A stretch of DNA of 64,000 nt from Nemania diffusa (GCA_038501195.1 JBBPUQ010000010.1:3036001-3100000), one strand, 5' to 3'. Counted from the first letter of the stretch, positions 33,938 to 46,483 are shown. The notes: generated from the sequence alone by a model not told the origin. Program-made: numbers and translations.

Positions 33938-35608
33938 TCAACCTCGTAGTAATTGCTCCATCCGTTGTGACCGAGGTGTGATATGGCACTCAAACCTTTC
34001 AGGGACGCCACTAAGTCCATCAGAAAATGAGATGTTGGGCTTGATCTCGTTTCCATCATTGTCCGTGGGGCACTGGATGTGCATTGTGGCAAGAAGAGTG
34101 CTGATCATGATGTATACTCCCGACATAGCTAAGTGCTCACCTGGACATGCCCTCCGTCCAAACCCAAAGGGCCCATGTGGTAGGGGCTCACCTCTGCCAC
34201 CTTGAGCAACTGACTCGTACCTTTCGGGATAGAACTCTTCGGCCGACGAATAGTGTCGCTCATCTCGCGACATAGCTCTCACATTGGGATATACCACAGT
34301 CCCAGCTGGAATGTGATAGCCTTTGTACTCGTCATCTGCTAAGCTTGCGTGAGGTACACCCAAGGGGGAGAGAGGTTGCCACCGGGTGGTCTCGTGAAGG
34401 ATATTAGATAGATACTTCAATCGAGGCCGGTCATCGAAGCTTGGGAGGCGTAGTATCTCCGCGTTCTCGTCCACGCCGACTACGCTTTCTATCTCAGCTC
34501 TGGCCTTGGCCCGAGCCTCTGGGTTCGCCAACAAGCCTAAAATACAGACGATGATAGTAGACCAGGTCGTGTTGCCGCCCGCGATTGCGATAGCGCCTGC
34601 TGCTCCTTTTATATCCTCGATTGTAGCGTCGTTAGGCTTGCCCGAGGCCTCGTTAGCGAGATACCGACCAAAATGAACGTGTACGAATGAAGGCTTCAGT
34701 TGTTCCTTAGCTCTGATAGAGGGCTCAACTACCTCCCATGGGGCATCATGAAGTCGCCGAATGAATTGTTTAGTGCGCCGAGCGTGGACTAACGGCTTGA
34801 AGAGTTTGCTAATACGAGAAACACTATTCGGCAAGTACCGAAGAACAGGGAAAAAGTCGACAATATTGCCAGCTGGGACGCCTCCCTGGCCTGTTGCCTC
34901 CTCCACATCGAGTGCCATCTTTATGTACGGGTCATCCTTCTCCTGCACCTCGATACCAAAGCCTATACGTAGCACGACAGCAGTGGAAAACTGGCGGAGA
35001 AGAGTCTCCCAGCTCTTGGGGTCAGCAATAATGGCTCTAGCAGCACGGCGAGCTTCTTCGGCCTGGATCGGCCGGTAAGCCTTGCACGCGGATTGCGTGA
35101 AGGACGTTTGGAGGAGTCTTCTGTGCACTTTAAATTGGGGTGACCAGCGGAGGAAGGTCAAGGTGACGCCCCATCCCATTACCTCAAATAGCACGAACCG
35201 GGGCCGGTCAGCATAGTTAGCCCCCCGATCGTTTAGAAGGTCGTGGGCAGCTTCGATACTGTTAAGGACGATAATGGATCGTCCGAGGACATTGAAATGC
35301 ACTTGAGTATTACCGTAATTAGTATTATGACTATAGGTGAAATACTAAATGCGTCAAAATTATTTTTTTGTATAGTACTTACGGATATCCGTATCATATT
35401 GCTTGGCCCATTGCGCATATCGAAACTCGGGGTGCACAGCGGGGATTACACGGAGATGGCCAATCACCGGCTCTCCAGGCGGACCTGGAGGGAGCGGGAG
35501 CCGACTTCTACGTCTATTGATTCGGGCCCAGTTCAACAGAAGCACGAGGACAGCAACGGTGATTATCAACTTGAAAATCGTCGACGAGTCCGGAATGGTT
35601 AGCAACAT
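33938..35608 (-). CDS. Cytochrome P450 monooxygenase, two exons
   Basis: Membrane-anchored, heme-thiolate oxygenase. Spliced model: 35383-35608 joined to 33938-35301, 529 residues. The 81 bp intron has a GTAAGT donor and its removal restores YDTDILHFNVLGRSIIVLNS, a normal beta-1 region. Seen directly: an N-terminal transmembrane anchor (residues about 12-27) followed by a proline hinge LPLPPGPPGEP; an I-helix AGGNTT (316-321); the K-helix ETTR (379-382); and the heme loop FGFGRRACPG with Cys461. Overall it resembles fungal P450s annotated as O-methylsterigmatocystin oxidoreductase-like, which serve many pathways, so the substrate is not implied. The I-helix has Asn where Asp or Glu is usual. 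It is a plausible tailoring enzyme for the PKS product 14 kb away. Confidence 0.94.
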
Positions 35609-36633
35609 GGTCTCCCCCTATCTAGAATCGAGAACAATAAGCGAAGCAGGATAACACGAATACCTCATCTTATCTTATGTACGCGGTTTTAGTGTACCGA
35701 ATGATGGCCCATATGGTAATCACGTACTCTGCGCCACTTCCGGTTTTGTCAGCAATACTATGCTGAGACACACCTAGGTCCTACCGTCTTATCTAGTTCG
35801 AATGATAGAGACACTGTATGGCTCGTTCTTACGGACCTATTCGTCCATGGCTACGACCTAGCTACGGTATCTGTAAGAGGAAAGCTCTTGGAAAGTTCAT
35901 GGCTTAGAGAAGGTTTTCTGACTTTTACCTATTTCTAGCAGATAGGGGTTTGGCATCTTTTTGCGTGGGCTACCTGTAAAAATTGGAACAAATTAATGAC
36001 ACAACCCTTGTGGCGTCAGATGTCGTGATCTTTAAGCCTGACTTCATCGGTAGAGATCGGTAGAGATCGGTAGAGTATATATGTAGCGTCTAGATTTTAA
36101 AGTATATAGAGGCGACGGGGAGGCTAGGCCTATCATTGGTATGAAAAAATAAAGGGATTAAAAAGCTTTGACATGCGCATGGATCTTGCTAATGTGTCGA
36201 TACACAATCGGGCATGCTATAACAATGAGGACGACACTCGGGTCCGGTCTGCTAATAATATTTCTTAGTAAGTAGGGGAGGTCATTCAAGGCGGCATTAG
36301 TTTGACGATTACAGTGCCGGATAGCACGAGATGATACGTGCTCTATCAGAACCGGAGTTCGTCAATAGAAACTTCGAGATTCACATATTTCAAAACTTGA
36401 CGTTGAGGTATCAAGATGGGAAATGATGCTGGGACAGACCGAAAAGCTCTCCGTCTGCGAGCAAGACCACATGCCGTAAAATGTTATCACCTGCAATGGC
36501 CATTATGCACCTGAACAGTGCGCCACCATGAATGTAACTATATCACCATTAGTAGTAACTAAATCAAGGACACCTAGGACTACCCTCCTATCAGTACATC
36601 ACGAGCAACACTTTTCCAGCCTTCAAAATACTA
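35609..36633. other. Intergenic region with a tandem decamer
   Basis: AT-leaning spacer upstream of the P450. It contains a short tandem repeat annotated separately; no gene seen. Confidence 0.5.
36046..36075. repeat. Three tandem copies of ATCGGTAGAG
   Basis: Three consecutive perfect 10-base units, followed by AT-rich sequence. It lies about 440 bases upstream of the P450 start and could be a protein-binding array or a simple slippage product. Confidence 0.8.
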
Positions 36634-36915
36634 CTAGGGCACTGTCACGGGGACCGTAGGGTTATCCTGCAAGAAGTAGAACCTGGATGCGCTGCTTTGG
36701 TCGGGCGGCTTAACCCACGAAACTGGGAATACGCCTCGTGATGAGTGGTACGCGCTGTAGGAATATTCTATCACGGCGTATTCTCAGCCATTCCAGTGGT
36801 CTGTGCCATTTCTAACTTGCGCCGCAGCATAATCGTATGCGCTCGAACACGGCGGCAAGCTTGAGCCTCTGCAGGCTTTTTGCGAGACGATTTCGAATGC
36901 GTATTCCGACAACTT
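36634..36915 (-). pseudogene. Decayed 3' fragment of a probable secreted-protein gene
   Basis: Reading the minus strand from 36915, a frame gives KLSEYAFEIVSQKACRGSSL and continues with cysteines, an NGT sequon and an aromatic block (DHWNG) to an in-frame TGA at 36784-36786. The same frame then continues EYAVIEYSYSAYHSS and RFYFLQDNPTVPVTVP to a final stop at 36634-36636. The protein-like composition on both sides of the internal stop, and a possible splice acceptor (TTTACAAG) at the upstream end, suggest the last exon of a gene broken by a nonsense change (a TGG to TGA change is an easy guess) and lacking its 5' part. I cannot name the family. A chance frame or a missed intron is the alternative. 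Confidence 0.4.
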
Positions 36916-37303
36916 GTAAAGTTATAAGGGAACCTAAAGAGCTTAATCTACTTCATTCATACTATGATTTGAATCATTAGAAGTGATAAAATCCCATATT
37001 AATGCTGGCTGATAGTATGACGACTTATACTTTATTACCGGCAGATATTACCTCTATCAGCACCTAACCTTTCTGCATGAAAAATCCCATAAATCCGGAA
37101 CAAAACGCAGCTATCTAGCAACTACTTATCGATTGTTAGTATATGATAGGCTAGTTTCGACTCGAAAGTTGGAGTGCAGAAGCTGACGGGCGGGGTTAGG
37201 GGCTTTAATGAGTCAAGGAGAATGCGCTAAGCGCAGTCTTATAGCACAGACATATCCTCCATAAGACTGTATATTTCATAAATCTCGATGACCCTTGAAG
37301 GGC

Positions 37304-37311
37304 TATATAAA
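37304..37311 (+). promoter_or_regulatory. TATA box of the NCS1 permease gene
   Basis: TATATAAA about 120 bases upstream of the start codon at 37432, in a normal position for a fungal TATA element. Confidence 0.55.
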
Positions 37312-37431
37312 CTTATCACACATCAGATCTACCACGGCCAACGCGTCGTTGAGCCGACTCTCTAGCCACGCGTGTGTGACAAGTTCCTCGCTCGTGCCGG
37401 TATCTATAACGCCCTTGTTACAACAGGCAAG

Positions 37432-38981
37432 ATGGATGAAAAGAAGAGCCCCCAGAGCAGGACGACATCTATTGACATGAACGTCACCGGGTCGCAATTT
37501 AGGACCCCCAAGCTGTCACCATGGCTCGCTAAGCTATCGAATTGGGGCGTTGAGCTGCGTGGCGTCACGCCAGTGCCCCTGGAAGAGAGGGTTGACAAGC
37601 GCTTCATCAATGTGTTCTTCGTCTGGTTCGCCATGAGCACTAATCTCCTACCGTAAGTCTAGCAGTATCGCCAAAATACTCTCGATCTGCCATGCTGATA
37701 GGCTTTTGCCTGTGCCGCAGTATCATTACAGGAATCCTCGGAACATTCGTCTTTGGCCTCAGTCTGCGGGACTGCTCGCTCATCATCCTGTTCTTCAGTC
37801 TCTTGTGTACAGTCCCTCCGGCGTACTTCTCCACCTTTGGCTCTAGGACGGGATTACGTCAGATGCTTCATGCCCGGTATACGTTCGGTTATTACCTGAC
37901 TTCTATCATAGCTTTCTTGAACTTGGCTACTATTTCCGGCTTCGGTATCATCAGCTGTGTGCTGGGTGGCTCGACACTCGCAGCGGTTTCAGATGGCCGG
38001 ATCGATGGTACGGTAGGGATCGTTATCATCGGCCTCATTGGATTGCTCGTTTCGTTTGGCGGTTACCGATTCCTGCACCAATTTGAACGTTACTCGTGGA
38101 CTTTTACCCTAGTTGCTATCATCATCACGGCCGGGGTAGGGGGTAACAAGCTCTTCAATCAAGTCGAGGCAGCACCACCTTCACCTGCTCTCATTGTTAG
38201 TTATGGCGGCGTAATCGCTGGCTTCCTGATCCCGTGGGCTGCTATGGCGTCCGACTTTTCGGTATACTGTGACCCGTCTGTCTCCACGTTGCGCATCTTT
38301 GCGTACACTTATACGGGACTAGTCGTACCAACAGTGCCCCTTCTGGTCCTGGGGGCGGCGATTGGTGGTGCCATTCCTAACAACCCCGCCTGGGTAGAGG
38401 GATACGCGAAGTACATGGTCGGCGGTGTTATTGATGCGATGCTAAAGCCTGCCGGGGGATTTGGCAAGTTCGTGGCCGTTCTTCTCTCGCTCTCTGTCAT
38501 CGGCAACCTGTCAGGCTCCATGTACTCCATCTCCCTGAACTTCCAACTCTTGGCTCCATTCTTCGTTCGCGTTCCGCGCTTCGCGTTCTCTGTCGTCTAT
38601 ACCGCTGTCGCTATCCCCGTAGCTGTGTACGCCGCCAAGTCCTTCTTTGATAGCCTTGAGAACTTCATCTACCTCATCGCGTACTGGTCTGCGGCCTATA
38701 TTGCCGTTGTCACTGTTGAGCATTTCGTCTTCCGCAAGGCCGATCCCGATTTGTATGTGCCTGAGCATTGGGATCAGCCAAGAAAGCTACCCACGGGTAT
38801 TTCTGCCATCTTAGCTGCAGGTTTGTCTTTCGGCTTAGTTGTGCCGTGTGCCTCGCAGGTTTGGTACACTGGCCCATTGGCGGCCACCACTGGCGATATT
38901 GGATTTGAGGTGGCCTTTGTTCTATCGGCAATCTTATATGTGCCAATTCGTTGGCTGGAGTTGAAGTGGCGACCGATCTAG
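37432..38981 (+). CDS. NCS1 purine-cytosine permease, two exons
   Basis: Plasma-membrane proton symporter of the nucleobase-cation-symport-1 family, Fcy2/Fcy21 type, expected to take up cytosine and purines. Spliced model: 37432-37652 joined to 37721-38981, 493 residues; the 68 bp intron has a GTAAGT donor. The open frame extends upstream only through GTG codons, so ATG 37432 is the start. Seen directly: the cytosolic GVELRGVTPVPLEERVDKRF leader, the FGLSLRDCSLIILFFSLL segment with LPP-like TVPPAYFSTFG, RYTFGYY, and about twelve hydrophobic helices including SFGGYRFLHQFERYSW. These match the Fcy branch rather than the uracil/allantoin branch. It has no evident link to polyketide synthesis. 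Confidence 0.93.
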
Positions 38982-40263
38982 TTGTCAAAATCACATCAAC
39001 TTTACAGATAAAGCAGAACTAGGATAGTTTAGTGAATGAAGCTAAGCTTTGAGGTGTTTTATTTAGAATCGCCATTTGTAATGCTTGTGGGGTCTGCTGT
39101 AAATGCTGTTTGCTCACTAGCTGCATGACATGATCACAAATACCGTGCAATATAGCTGTGCCGTGGATGAAGGATGTGATGGCAACCTTACTCGCCTTGG
39201 CTCCTTGAAGTCAGGTAGAATTCTGAGGTGGGATGCATGCTTGATATGTCGGACATGAAAAGGGTCAAACCTGCTCATCAAAGTGGAGGTGCCCTGACTT
39301 CAGGAGAGAGTGGCAAGCGAGCTTGAGCAGGGTATATTGATGCGTGCGTGTGTTTGCGTATGGGATAGCCCTAACAATCGACCAACTTGTATAATGACAA
39401 CACTGCTTGCTATAGATAGAACTTAATATATACCAAGGACGCGCATCCTAACCCAGTGTTTTAGTTAGTCGACTTGATTCAAGCTCCTCTCCTTCCGTTC
39501 TAAAGATACATATATCGCATCTGCTATTTTCCATCAGTAGATAACTATATAACTTCTCAACTTCATAGTTAGATGTGCAGAAGAAAAGGCTAAGTGCTCG
39601 AGAATTTTGTAACTTGCCAGTTAAAAGACAACCAAGACTAAGTTCCTGCACTGCCACAAGGCACAACTTGAAGCTCAGCTGATCGGGATTTTAGACCCAA
39701 AAGGAGCGTGAAGATAGGCATGAACAGCATATAATAATGTATAATATAGCAGCAAAAGAAGACAAGCAAGTACACTAATAGTGGCAACTACGGTACATAA
39801 CTACTTGAGCATGTAGTAAAAGCCATCTTCCACTCGCACAAGAACCATAATCCATTACCTATTGTACCACATCGCCCCACCTTCCTCCATTCACCCATTG
39901 CGTAGCAGCGAGATCATACATGGTACTTATTGTTTGAAATCCACAACTTCAACTTCAACTTCAACCTCCCTCAAGTCTTCTACGATAATTTATTTTCGAG
40001 TGTCTGACATCCGCATAACAACACAAGCCCTAAACCAGCCACAGTTAAAAGGCGCATCACGTCAAACAGTTGTTACTGTTTAGGGCTATTTGTTACACAA
40101 CTCAAGAGAACACGCCCATTTCATCTAGTTGGTTTCCCTTGTTTCGACTCTCTGACCTTCCTACCGACTGTCACTTGGGCAATTCCTTTCTCACCATCGC
40201 TACTTTGTTTTGTAGTATCAACGTTCAAATTAATTAATACCTCTTCATCTAGGATAGGTTGCG
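38982..40263. other. Intergenic region
   Basis: Spacer of 1.3 kb between the permease and the F-box gene; a short run of CAACTT units occurs at about 39945-39968. No gene seen. Confidence 0.5.
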
Positions 40264-42054
40264 ATGGATTCATCCATTATTCACACAGCTATAGAGACGG
40301 CTGCAGCAAGGTATGTCCTCCTAGTCCTTGACCTCGCTTATTAACTAAGTCCTTTGTTTATAGGAACAGAAATAATGTCCTTGGTGTCCTCGAGAGACTA
40401 CCTAACGAAGTCAAACTTGAGATAGTATGCTGGATCCCTGATGTCCAGTCTATCTTGAATCTGGCCTGTAAGTAATTTTTGACAGTATCTCTTTATCCTT
40501 TCGGCCGCGTGGAGAGTGCGAGAAAGATTTTAGACCTCTGGCTCTATCTTAGAAGGCCTCTATACCTTAGGGACACCTATCGAACACTCACAAGATGGCG
40601 ACGACTGACCCTTAACGTTATAGTAACCGGACCACAATTCTATCACTCTATCTCGGTAAATCAGAACCGGATTGCCCGCAGTCTGATCAACCACAATATT
40701 CCTCCCGAGATCCAGCGTCTAGCTATTGCAAGTCATGTTGTCTCCAAGGCACCTTGGAACATCCACGTGAACGGCCATCCGGAACTTAACAAAGGTGTAA
40801 CACTACCATCCGAGTATATAAAGTCCGTGACTGCATTTGTCGAACAATATAGATGCCCCAAGAACTTCACGATCGAGTCACATGCTGGAGACCTACGTCT
40901 ATACGAAGTATTACGATGTCTCACTTTGCACAAGGCAGTGCGTTACTATGCGAAGACACTTGCAACCCTTGCTATGGGAGAAATTCCAGTGAGTCTTCGG
41001 TTTTGCCCTGAGGGTCGCCCACTTCATTGGGTGTCCTATGCGCTTCCTCGCGAATTTCTTCTGTCTCCCCATGACGCTACGTGGATCCCTACTCCCTATG
41101 AGATTTTTGGGTCTAGCCCTGAGGTTACTCCCATGGTTCTGCTTCGCTATGAGAAAGCACTTTACGTCATGCATCTTGTCTCCATACTATTCTCTTGGAG
41201 AGGCAATGACCAGACTGATGCGATGTATTATACCTGGGGAACTTTCTGGTATTCCCTCTCTCCATGGGAGTACGAACAGGTATACTGCGTACATAAGCTC
41301 CTACAACAACATATTGCTGGTGGTAAGTCAGGCCTTAGAAAAACGACACATTCAGCAATGACTAATAGATATAGTGCTTGGCAAGGAGACAAGAACAAAA
41401 TACTCGCTTGAGAATGACGAGTCACTGATTATGGCAAGATTCATCACTCATTACGGCCCCCAAAGACTTTGGGATCTGGAAATGGAGAATGCGCCCCGCG
41501 CCATGACGAGAGCGTTCGATAGATTCGGAGAATTCCGACACGTTGAGTTCATATCTCAAGGTTACTGTTCCCGAAATTTCGGAGTGCCGGTGCATTTGAA
41601 GAGAATTAGTAACAATTTCGGCGGAGGGGTAGAGTACGATTCATGCAGTTATTATGGTGATCTCGACCTAGGCCCAATGAGGACCTGGTACGGCCTCCAA
41701 TTCCATCCGACGATGATGGTACCCAGAGTTGCAGGGGCCTATAATCAGTTCTTCTATTGTTTCCGATGTCTCTCTAATGCCGGATATGCGCTCTGGGATG
41801 GTTTCGATGGTCGTGGGTCAGCAGAGCCATATGCTATCAAGATCATCAACTTCTCAGCCAATCTTCTTGTCACGGCGGCGCCGGGAGTAGGTTTTATGGC
41901 GGAGGGAGGGTTTAGAGATGAGGAATGCCGCTGTGCCAATGTCCGGCAGCCAATGCCCCAAGTCCTCACGGACGGCGAGTATTGTGGTTCCACATTGGGA
42001 ACAACTGAGGCGAAGGCACGAGAGCTTGAACGATTACAGGAAGAATCGTCATAA
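40264..42054 (+). CDS. F-box protein, four exons
   Basis: Probable substrate adaptor of an SCF ubiquitin ligase. Spliced model: 40264-40310, 40364-40467, 40534-41322, 41375-42054, 539 residues. Exon 2 encodes the start of an F-box, VLERLPNEVKLEIVCWIPDV then QSILNLA (about residues 22-50), which is expected to bind Skp1. The remaining about 490 residues show no known repeats; they contain many Trp, Tyr and Arg residues typical of fungal-specific F-box C-terminal regions that choose the substrate. Introns are 52-66 bp with clear donors, and splicing restores one continuous frame. Filamentous fungi have large, rapidly changing F-box families, so the target cannot be guessed. It is convergent with the aldo-keto reductase gene. 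Confidence 0.82.
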
Positions 42055-42382
42055 TTAAGCTCTTCCTAGATGCTTCCACAACACGGCAAAGGGGGGGAAG
42101 CTTCATTATGGTCTGAAAGACCAACCTCAGACTAACTTCGCAAGAATACAGGAAAGTCTGGGAGGCCTGTTAGTCTAATTGATGTATGATCATAGGAGTC
42201 AGTATAGCTTCACATAGAGAACCCAAATAAATATGGACTAAAAGCATTGGCACAAGATAGACCTGTAGATTCTGCCGCCCCGTGTAGCATACTGTCTGGT
42301 TTTTAATTGGAATTTATTGAGCTATGTTGTTCTATTCCATATCTCGCACTCTCAGTATCGAGTCCTGCCCTCAAGCTCGTCC
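42055..42382. other. Convergent 3' spacer
   Basis: Shared downstream region of the F-box (plus) and aldo-keto reductase (minus) genes; nothing else seen. Confidence 0.5.
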
Positions 42383-43543
42383 CTACAGCTCAGGACTATC
42401 CCCAAACAGGGCAGCTACCGTTGCTGAGTTATACCGTTCTCCTTTCGAGCCGCCAACACTGTCAATCGCCTGCCTGATCTTTGCTTCTTCTTCCTTGGTT
42501 AGAGTGATATCGACCGACTTAATGTTTTCCTCCAAGTACTTCACGCGCTTTGTTCCCGGGATGGGAATCACGTCTAAACAGCCATTAGCGATGCCACCCA
42601 AGTAGTTCATGACACGGAGCTGTAGTTTTGCTTACCGTCGCCCTGTGCAAGCACCCATGCGATCGAAAGCTGCCCTGGCGTACACCCCTTCTCTTTCGCG
42701 ATCGAGCCTATGAGCTGTGCCAGTTTCAGGTTGTCGCCGAAGTTCTTCTCCGAGAAACGAGGCATGCCCCTGCGCCAGTCGCTCTCCTCGAGCTGATCCC
42801 TGCTCGTGATGGCACCGGTCAAGAAGCCACGGCCAAGCGGCGAGTACGCGACGACCTTGACGCCCAGCTCGCGCGCCGTCTGCAGGAGATTCGTCTGCGG
42901 GTGCTCGATCTGCAGCGCGAACGGCGAGTACTCCATCTGGATCGCCGTGATTGGGTGCACGGCGTGGGCGCGGCGCAGGGTGCGCTCCGAGCACTCGGAG
43001 AGGCCTAGGTAGCGGATCTTGCCCTCGGCCTTGAGCTCCGCCATGGCCTGGACCGTGTGCTCGATCGGCGTCTTAGTGTCTACGCGATGCTGGTAGTACA
43101 AGTCGATGTGGTCGGTCTGCAGGCGTTCCAAGCTGGCATTGCAGGCCTCTTTTACATAGGCGGGGGTTCCGTCAATTGACCAAACGCCGTCTGTCACTTT
43201 GTTGGCGAACTTGGTCGCGAGGAAGATCTCATTCCGACGACCGGTTTCTTTGAACCACCTCCCGATCAACTTCTCATTGCTACATGCACCCTTCGTTAGT
43301 CGATACCGCTGTCAATGAAAGGTGTGCGTCAAAGCACTATGGGAGTACTCACGTGAACGGCCCGTACATGTCCGCCGTGTCCCAGAATGTGATACCACTG
43401 TCGGCGGCTTTTGTGAGGACCTTGTAGGACTCCTCGTCATTAAACCCACCGGAGGCATAGACAAACGACATGCCCATACACCCGAGGCCGAGTGCACTGA
43501 CGGAATCTTTGCCGATTTTACGCTGAGGATACGTTGACGTCAT
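42383..43543 (-). CDS. Aldo-keto reductase, YakC/AKR13-like, three exons
   Basis: NADPH-dependent carbonyl reductase with a TIM-barrel fold, probably cytosolic. Spliced model: 43353-43543, 42636-43279, 42383-42573, 341 residues. Seen directly: [20 protein letters not shown], the catalytic tetrad in place as Asp55 and Tyr60 (FWDTADMYG), Lys87 (LATKF) and His128 (LYYQHRVD), the substrate-pocket [10 protein letters not shown], the cofactor-binding [12 protein letters not shown], and [15 protein letters not shown] near the C-terminus. Introns of 73 and 62 bp have GTGAGT and GTAAGC donors. The family acts on varied aldehydes and ketones; a role in tailoring a polyketide ketone is possible because of location but not shown. 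A TTTAAAT element lies about 130 bases upstream of the start. Confidence 0.94.
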
Positions 43544-44317
43544 TTTGACTTACGTTGAGGCGGATTCTAGTGATGCTGTGGTAACGCGGCGTCGTACAAT
43601 GAGAGGCAGATGTGCGGGGGTTGTATGGAAATATCCTGATAGTGATAGGAGCCGTCGGGCGCACTTCAGAGTATTTAAACTTGTCTGATCTACATAAATA
43701 AAGAGGAGTAATAGTTGGAGATGTTACCGGGTATAGTTGTTGATGCAGTTGATTTCGGGACTGGTGGCTTAAGTCCGAAACCTCGCGAGATGGTGATTAA
43801 GTAAGTGCATCCGGGCTTAAGGAACGCGATGCCTCCGTGTTAGGACAGTGGTGTGACCTGTCGGACATATAAAACCTGGTAGGGTAGATCTGAGAAAAAT
43901 CTACGCGTAGTAGTGATATTATTTGGATATGTACACTGCATAGTGTATATCCCAAATAAATTTATTGAACACACCAGAAAGCGGAGCTTACATTCTATTG
44001 CTAAAGAAACCTATTGTAACATACTCCTAACTAATTAGTAAACCGTGTAAGGAATATTGCCGCGTTATGAAATAAGGGTTTCCTATTCATGTGTATGCTT
44101 GAAAATTGAATGTAGTGAGGTTAGGGCGGCCTTAGGATAATGGAGCGTAGCAACAAAGCAAGGAATCGGAATCCCTAGTTGTATATAAGCGTCATGAAAT
44201 ACGCCATTGACATACCCACCTTTCTATACATCTTTTCTCGTGTCTTAATCGCTGTGGGCATTATAGAGCTGTCTAATAGCAAAATCAAAAGATTTAAGGT
44301 TGGCAAGGAAGCAGAAA
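43544..44317. other. Intergenic region
   Basis: Promoter side of the aldo-keto reductase and 3' side of the amino-acid permease; no gene seen. Confidence 0.5.
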
Positions 44318-46398
44318 TTAGTCCCATATCCAACTAACGAAACGTAGTTTGTTGTTTTTCTTTACGGGCGGTTCATCATCGGGAACTTGTTCGGCCTGCC
44401 TGAAGGCTTCTTCGAGGGGAATTTTAGATAGAGATACTATCTTAGTCTTTTTCCAGAACTTCCAGATGAGATATGCTGCCAGCACAAGAGGAATATCCCT
44501 GCAATATTGATTTAGGATTATGAGTCAGTCGAGGATGGCCGCGGCATTGCTTACAAGTATGAGGATACAAACGACTGAGCATCCCAATTCCCTGCGGTGA
44601 ACACTTCGTATCCGCCTGTGAGTAGGATAAGTAGACACATGAATAACCCCGCATAAGAGCTGTATACTACATGGCTGTTAGTATTGGCATATGGAGATTT
44701 TCCGGAATAACTTACGAGTCCAAGAATTGTGCCACGGGAGCGACTCGTCCGGAATACCTTGTCGTTTCATTGCTAACTTTAGTCTAATATGATTGAGCAG
44801 GATCGCAGACCAAGACACCAGCACGCCGGCTGCGGTCAAATCAACGAGCCACCAGAATACTGTCAGAGCTGCATTTGACAGAGTCAAGAAACTCAGAAAC
44901 ATAAATGGCGCGAAAAATAGGACGCACATATACGGAACACCCCACGACGTGGTCCGTAGAAAGATCCTCGGGGCTTGTTTCTTGAGAGCTAGACCATAGA
45001 GAACACGGGTTCCGGCAAGCAAGCTTTGGTTGGACGATGACCATGCGGATGTGATAACGATGGCGTTGACGACGGATGGAATAGCTGGAATGCCAGCTGC
45101 CGAAGCGGCGATAACGAAGGGGCTCTGTGCGGCAGAACCAGAGTAGTCGTTTAGACGATCATCATTGCTTGCAACCAGAAGTCCAACTATGACGATGGCG
45201 AGGACGTAGAAGATGACGATGCGGAAGAAAACTCGTTTGCAGGCGGCTGGGATAGCACGTCTAGGATTCTTGGTCTCGGCGGCGGCCACTATAACCGCCG
45301 GAGTCAGTAATTACTCTGTTGCGTAGTTCTGCAGCTCTCGAAACATGCCCCCGAAAAATAACAACGAGACATTTCGGGAGCTCTCAAGTTACTAGAAAGG
45401 GAAGAAAATGACTCTAGAGGTAACTCACTGGCGAGAGACTCAACACCGGCGAATGAAAACACAGCGCCGCTCATGACACTCCAGTAGCCGAGGAACTCGC
45501 CCCAATGCCCAGTGGCAACATGCTCAACAAATGGCCCCGGGTCTCGCCAGAATTTCCCTCCGATAGCTGGCGTCCCTGGTATGCCTCCCAGATCGATAAC
45601 TAATCCTAGGATGATCAAGAAGATAACGAGTAGGATTTTTAGTATAGCGAATACAAACTCGATCTCGCCATACACGCGAATGAAGGCTATACCGATAACA
45701 ACTGTTAATATGATGAAAATAACTATGAAGACCGCGGGACTGATATCGGTCCAGAACTGGAATAGTACACAGATGGCTGTGATCTCGGATGGAATGGACA
45801 CTGCACCGTTAGAGTCAGTTATTAGTATATCGAGCATTATCGGGACGTGTTCCGGAAGGGAGGAAAGCCGCCGCAAGGAGTCCATGACACCCCCAAAGAG
45901 GCCAAAATAAGAAAAAGACGAGCACGATCATGACCTACAGATATTGCCGTATACCAAGTTCCAACCAATGGCAAACCCTAGAGCTGGATCTACAAGAAAC
46001 TCGCTGTGTCTAACGAAGCTGCCTGTTACCGGCAACAAAGCTGACACTTCGCCCAGCGCAAACTGCACGGCGCATACAACTAAGCCGACAGTAAAGTACC
46101 CAAGCAACGAGCCGAGTGGTCCTGCGGTCTGGACGGCACTTCCGAGGCCGAGAAAGAGACCAGTTCCAATAGCACCAGCAATACCGAGCATGGACAAGTG
46201 GCGCTGGGCCAACCCACGCTTCAGATCGCGATCTTCGACAACGGTGACGAGGTCGTTATTCGCGTCGGCGTCGTCTAAATCATCGCGCCCAGAGGGACTG
46301 AAAGTGCCGTATTCGGACGATCCCGCGTAAGCCGATGTCGCAACATCGTGGAACGCAGACGACTTGGGGTCGACCAACCCCGGCGGACTGTGGCTCAT
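44318..46398 (-). CDS. Amino-acid permease (YAT family), five exons
   Basis: Plasma-membrane amino-acid/proton symporter of the fungal APC superfamily. Spliced model on the minus strand: 45939-46398, 45429-45800, 44716-45288, 44555-44666, 44318-44498, 565 residues. Seen directly: an acidic cytosolic N-terminus, then RHLSMLGIAGAIGTGLFLG (the family's first membrane helix motif), ETKNPRRAIPAA (the conserved loop), WSSSNQSLLAGTRVLYGLAL and about twelve hydrophobic segments, with a charged C-terminal tail ending in FVSWIWD. Introns of 138 and 140 bp are longer than most here; each removal restores the expected conserved sequence. The family covers general and specific transporters, so the preferred amino acid is unknown. 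It is divergent from the phytase-like gene. Confidence 0.92.
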
Positions 46399-46461
46399 CG
46401 TGATGTAACAAAACTCCCTTCAGCAACGGGTAAACTTCCTTCTCCCCAGGAGCTCGACAAC

Positions 46462-46483
46462 CACGTGGGAGCAGGCTTATATG
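46462..46483 (-). promoter_or_regulatory. E-box and TATA-like element of the amino-acid permease gene
   Basis: CACGTG (46462-46467), a bHLH-type site, lies just inside a TATA-like CATATAAG read on the minus strand (46476-46483), about 80 bases upstream of the start codon. Function is inferred from position only. Confidence 0.4.

Noticed and set aside
42628..43012. Plus- and minus-strand frames of 68-126 codons
   Set aside because: Shadows of the GC-rich exon 2 of the aldo-keto reductase.
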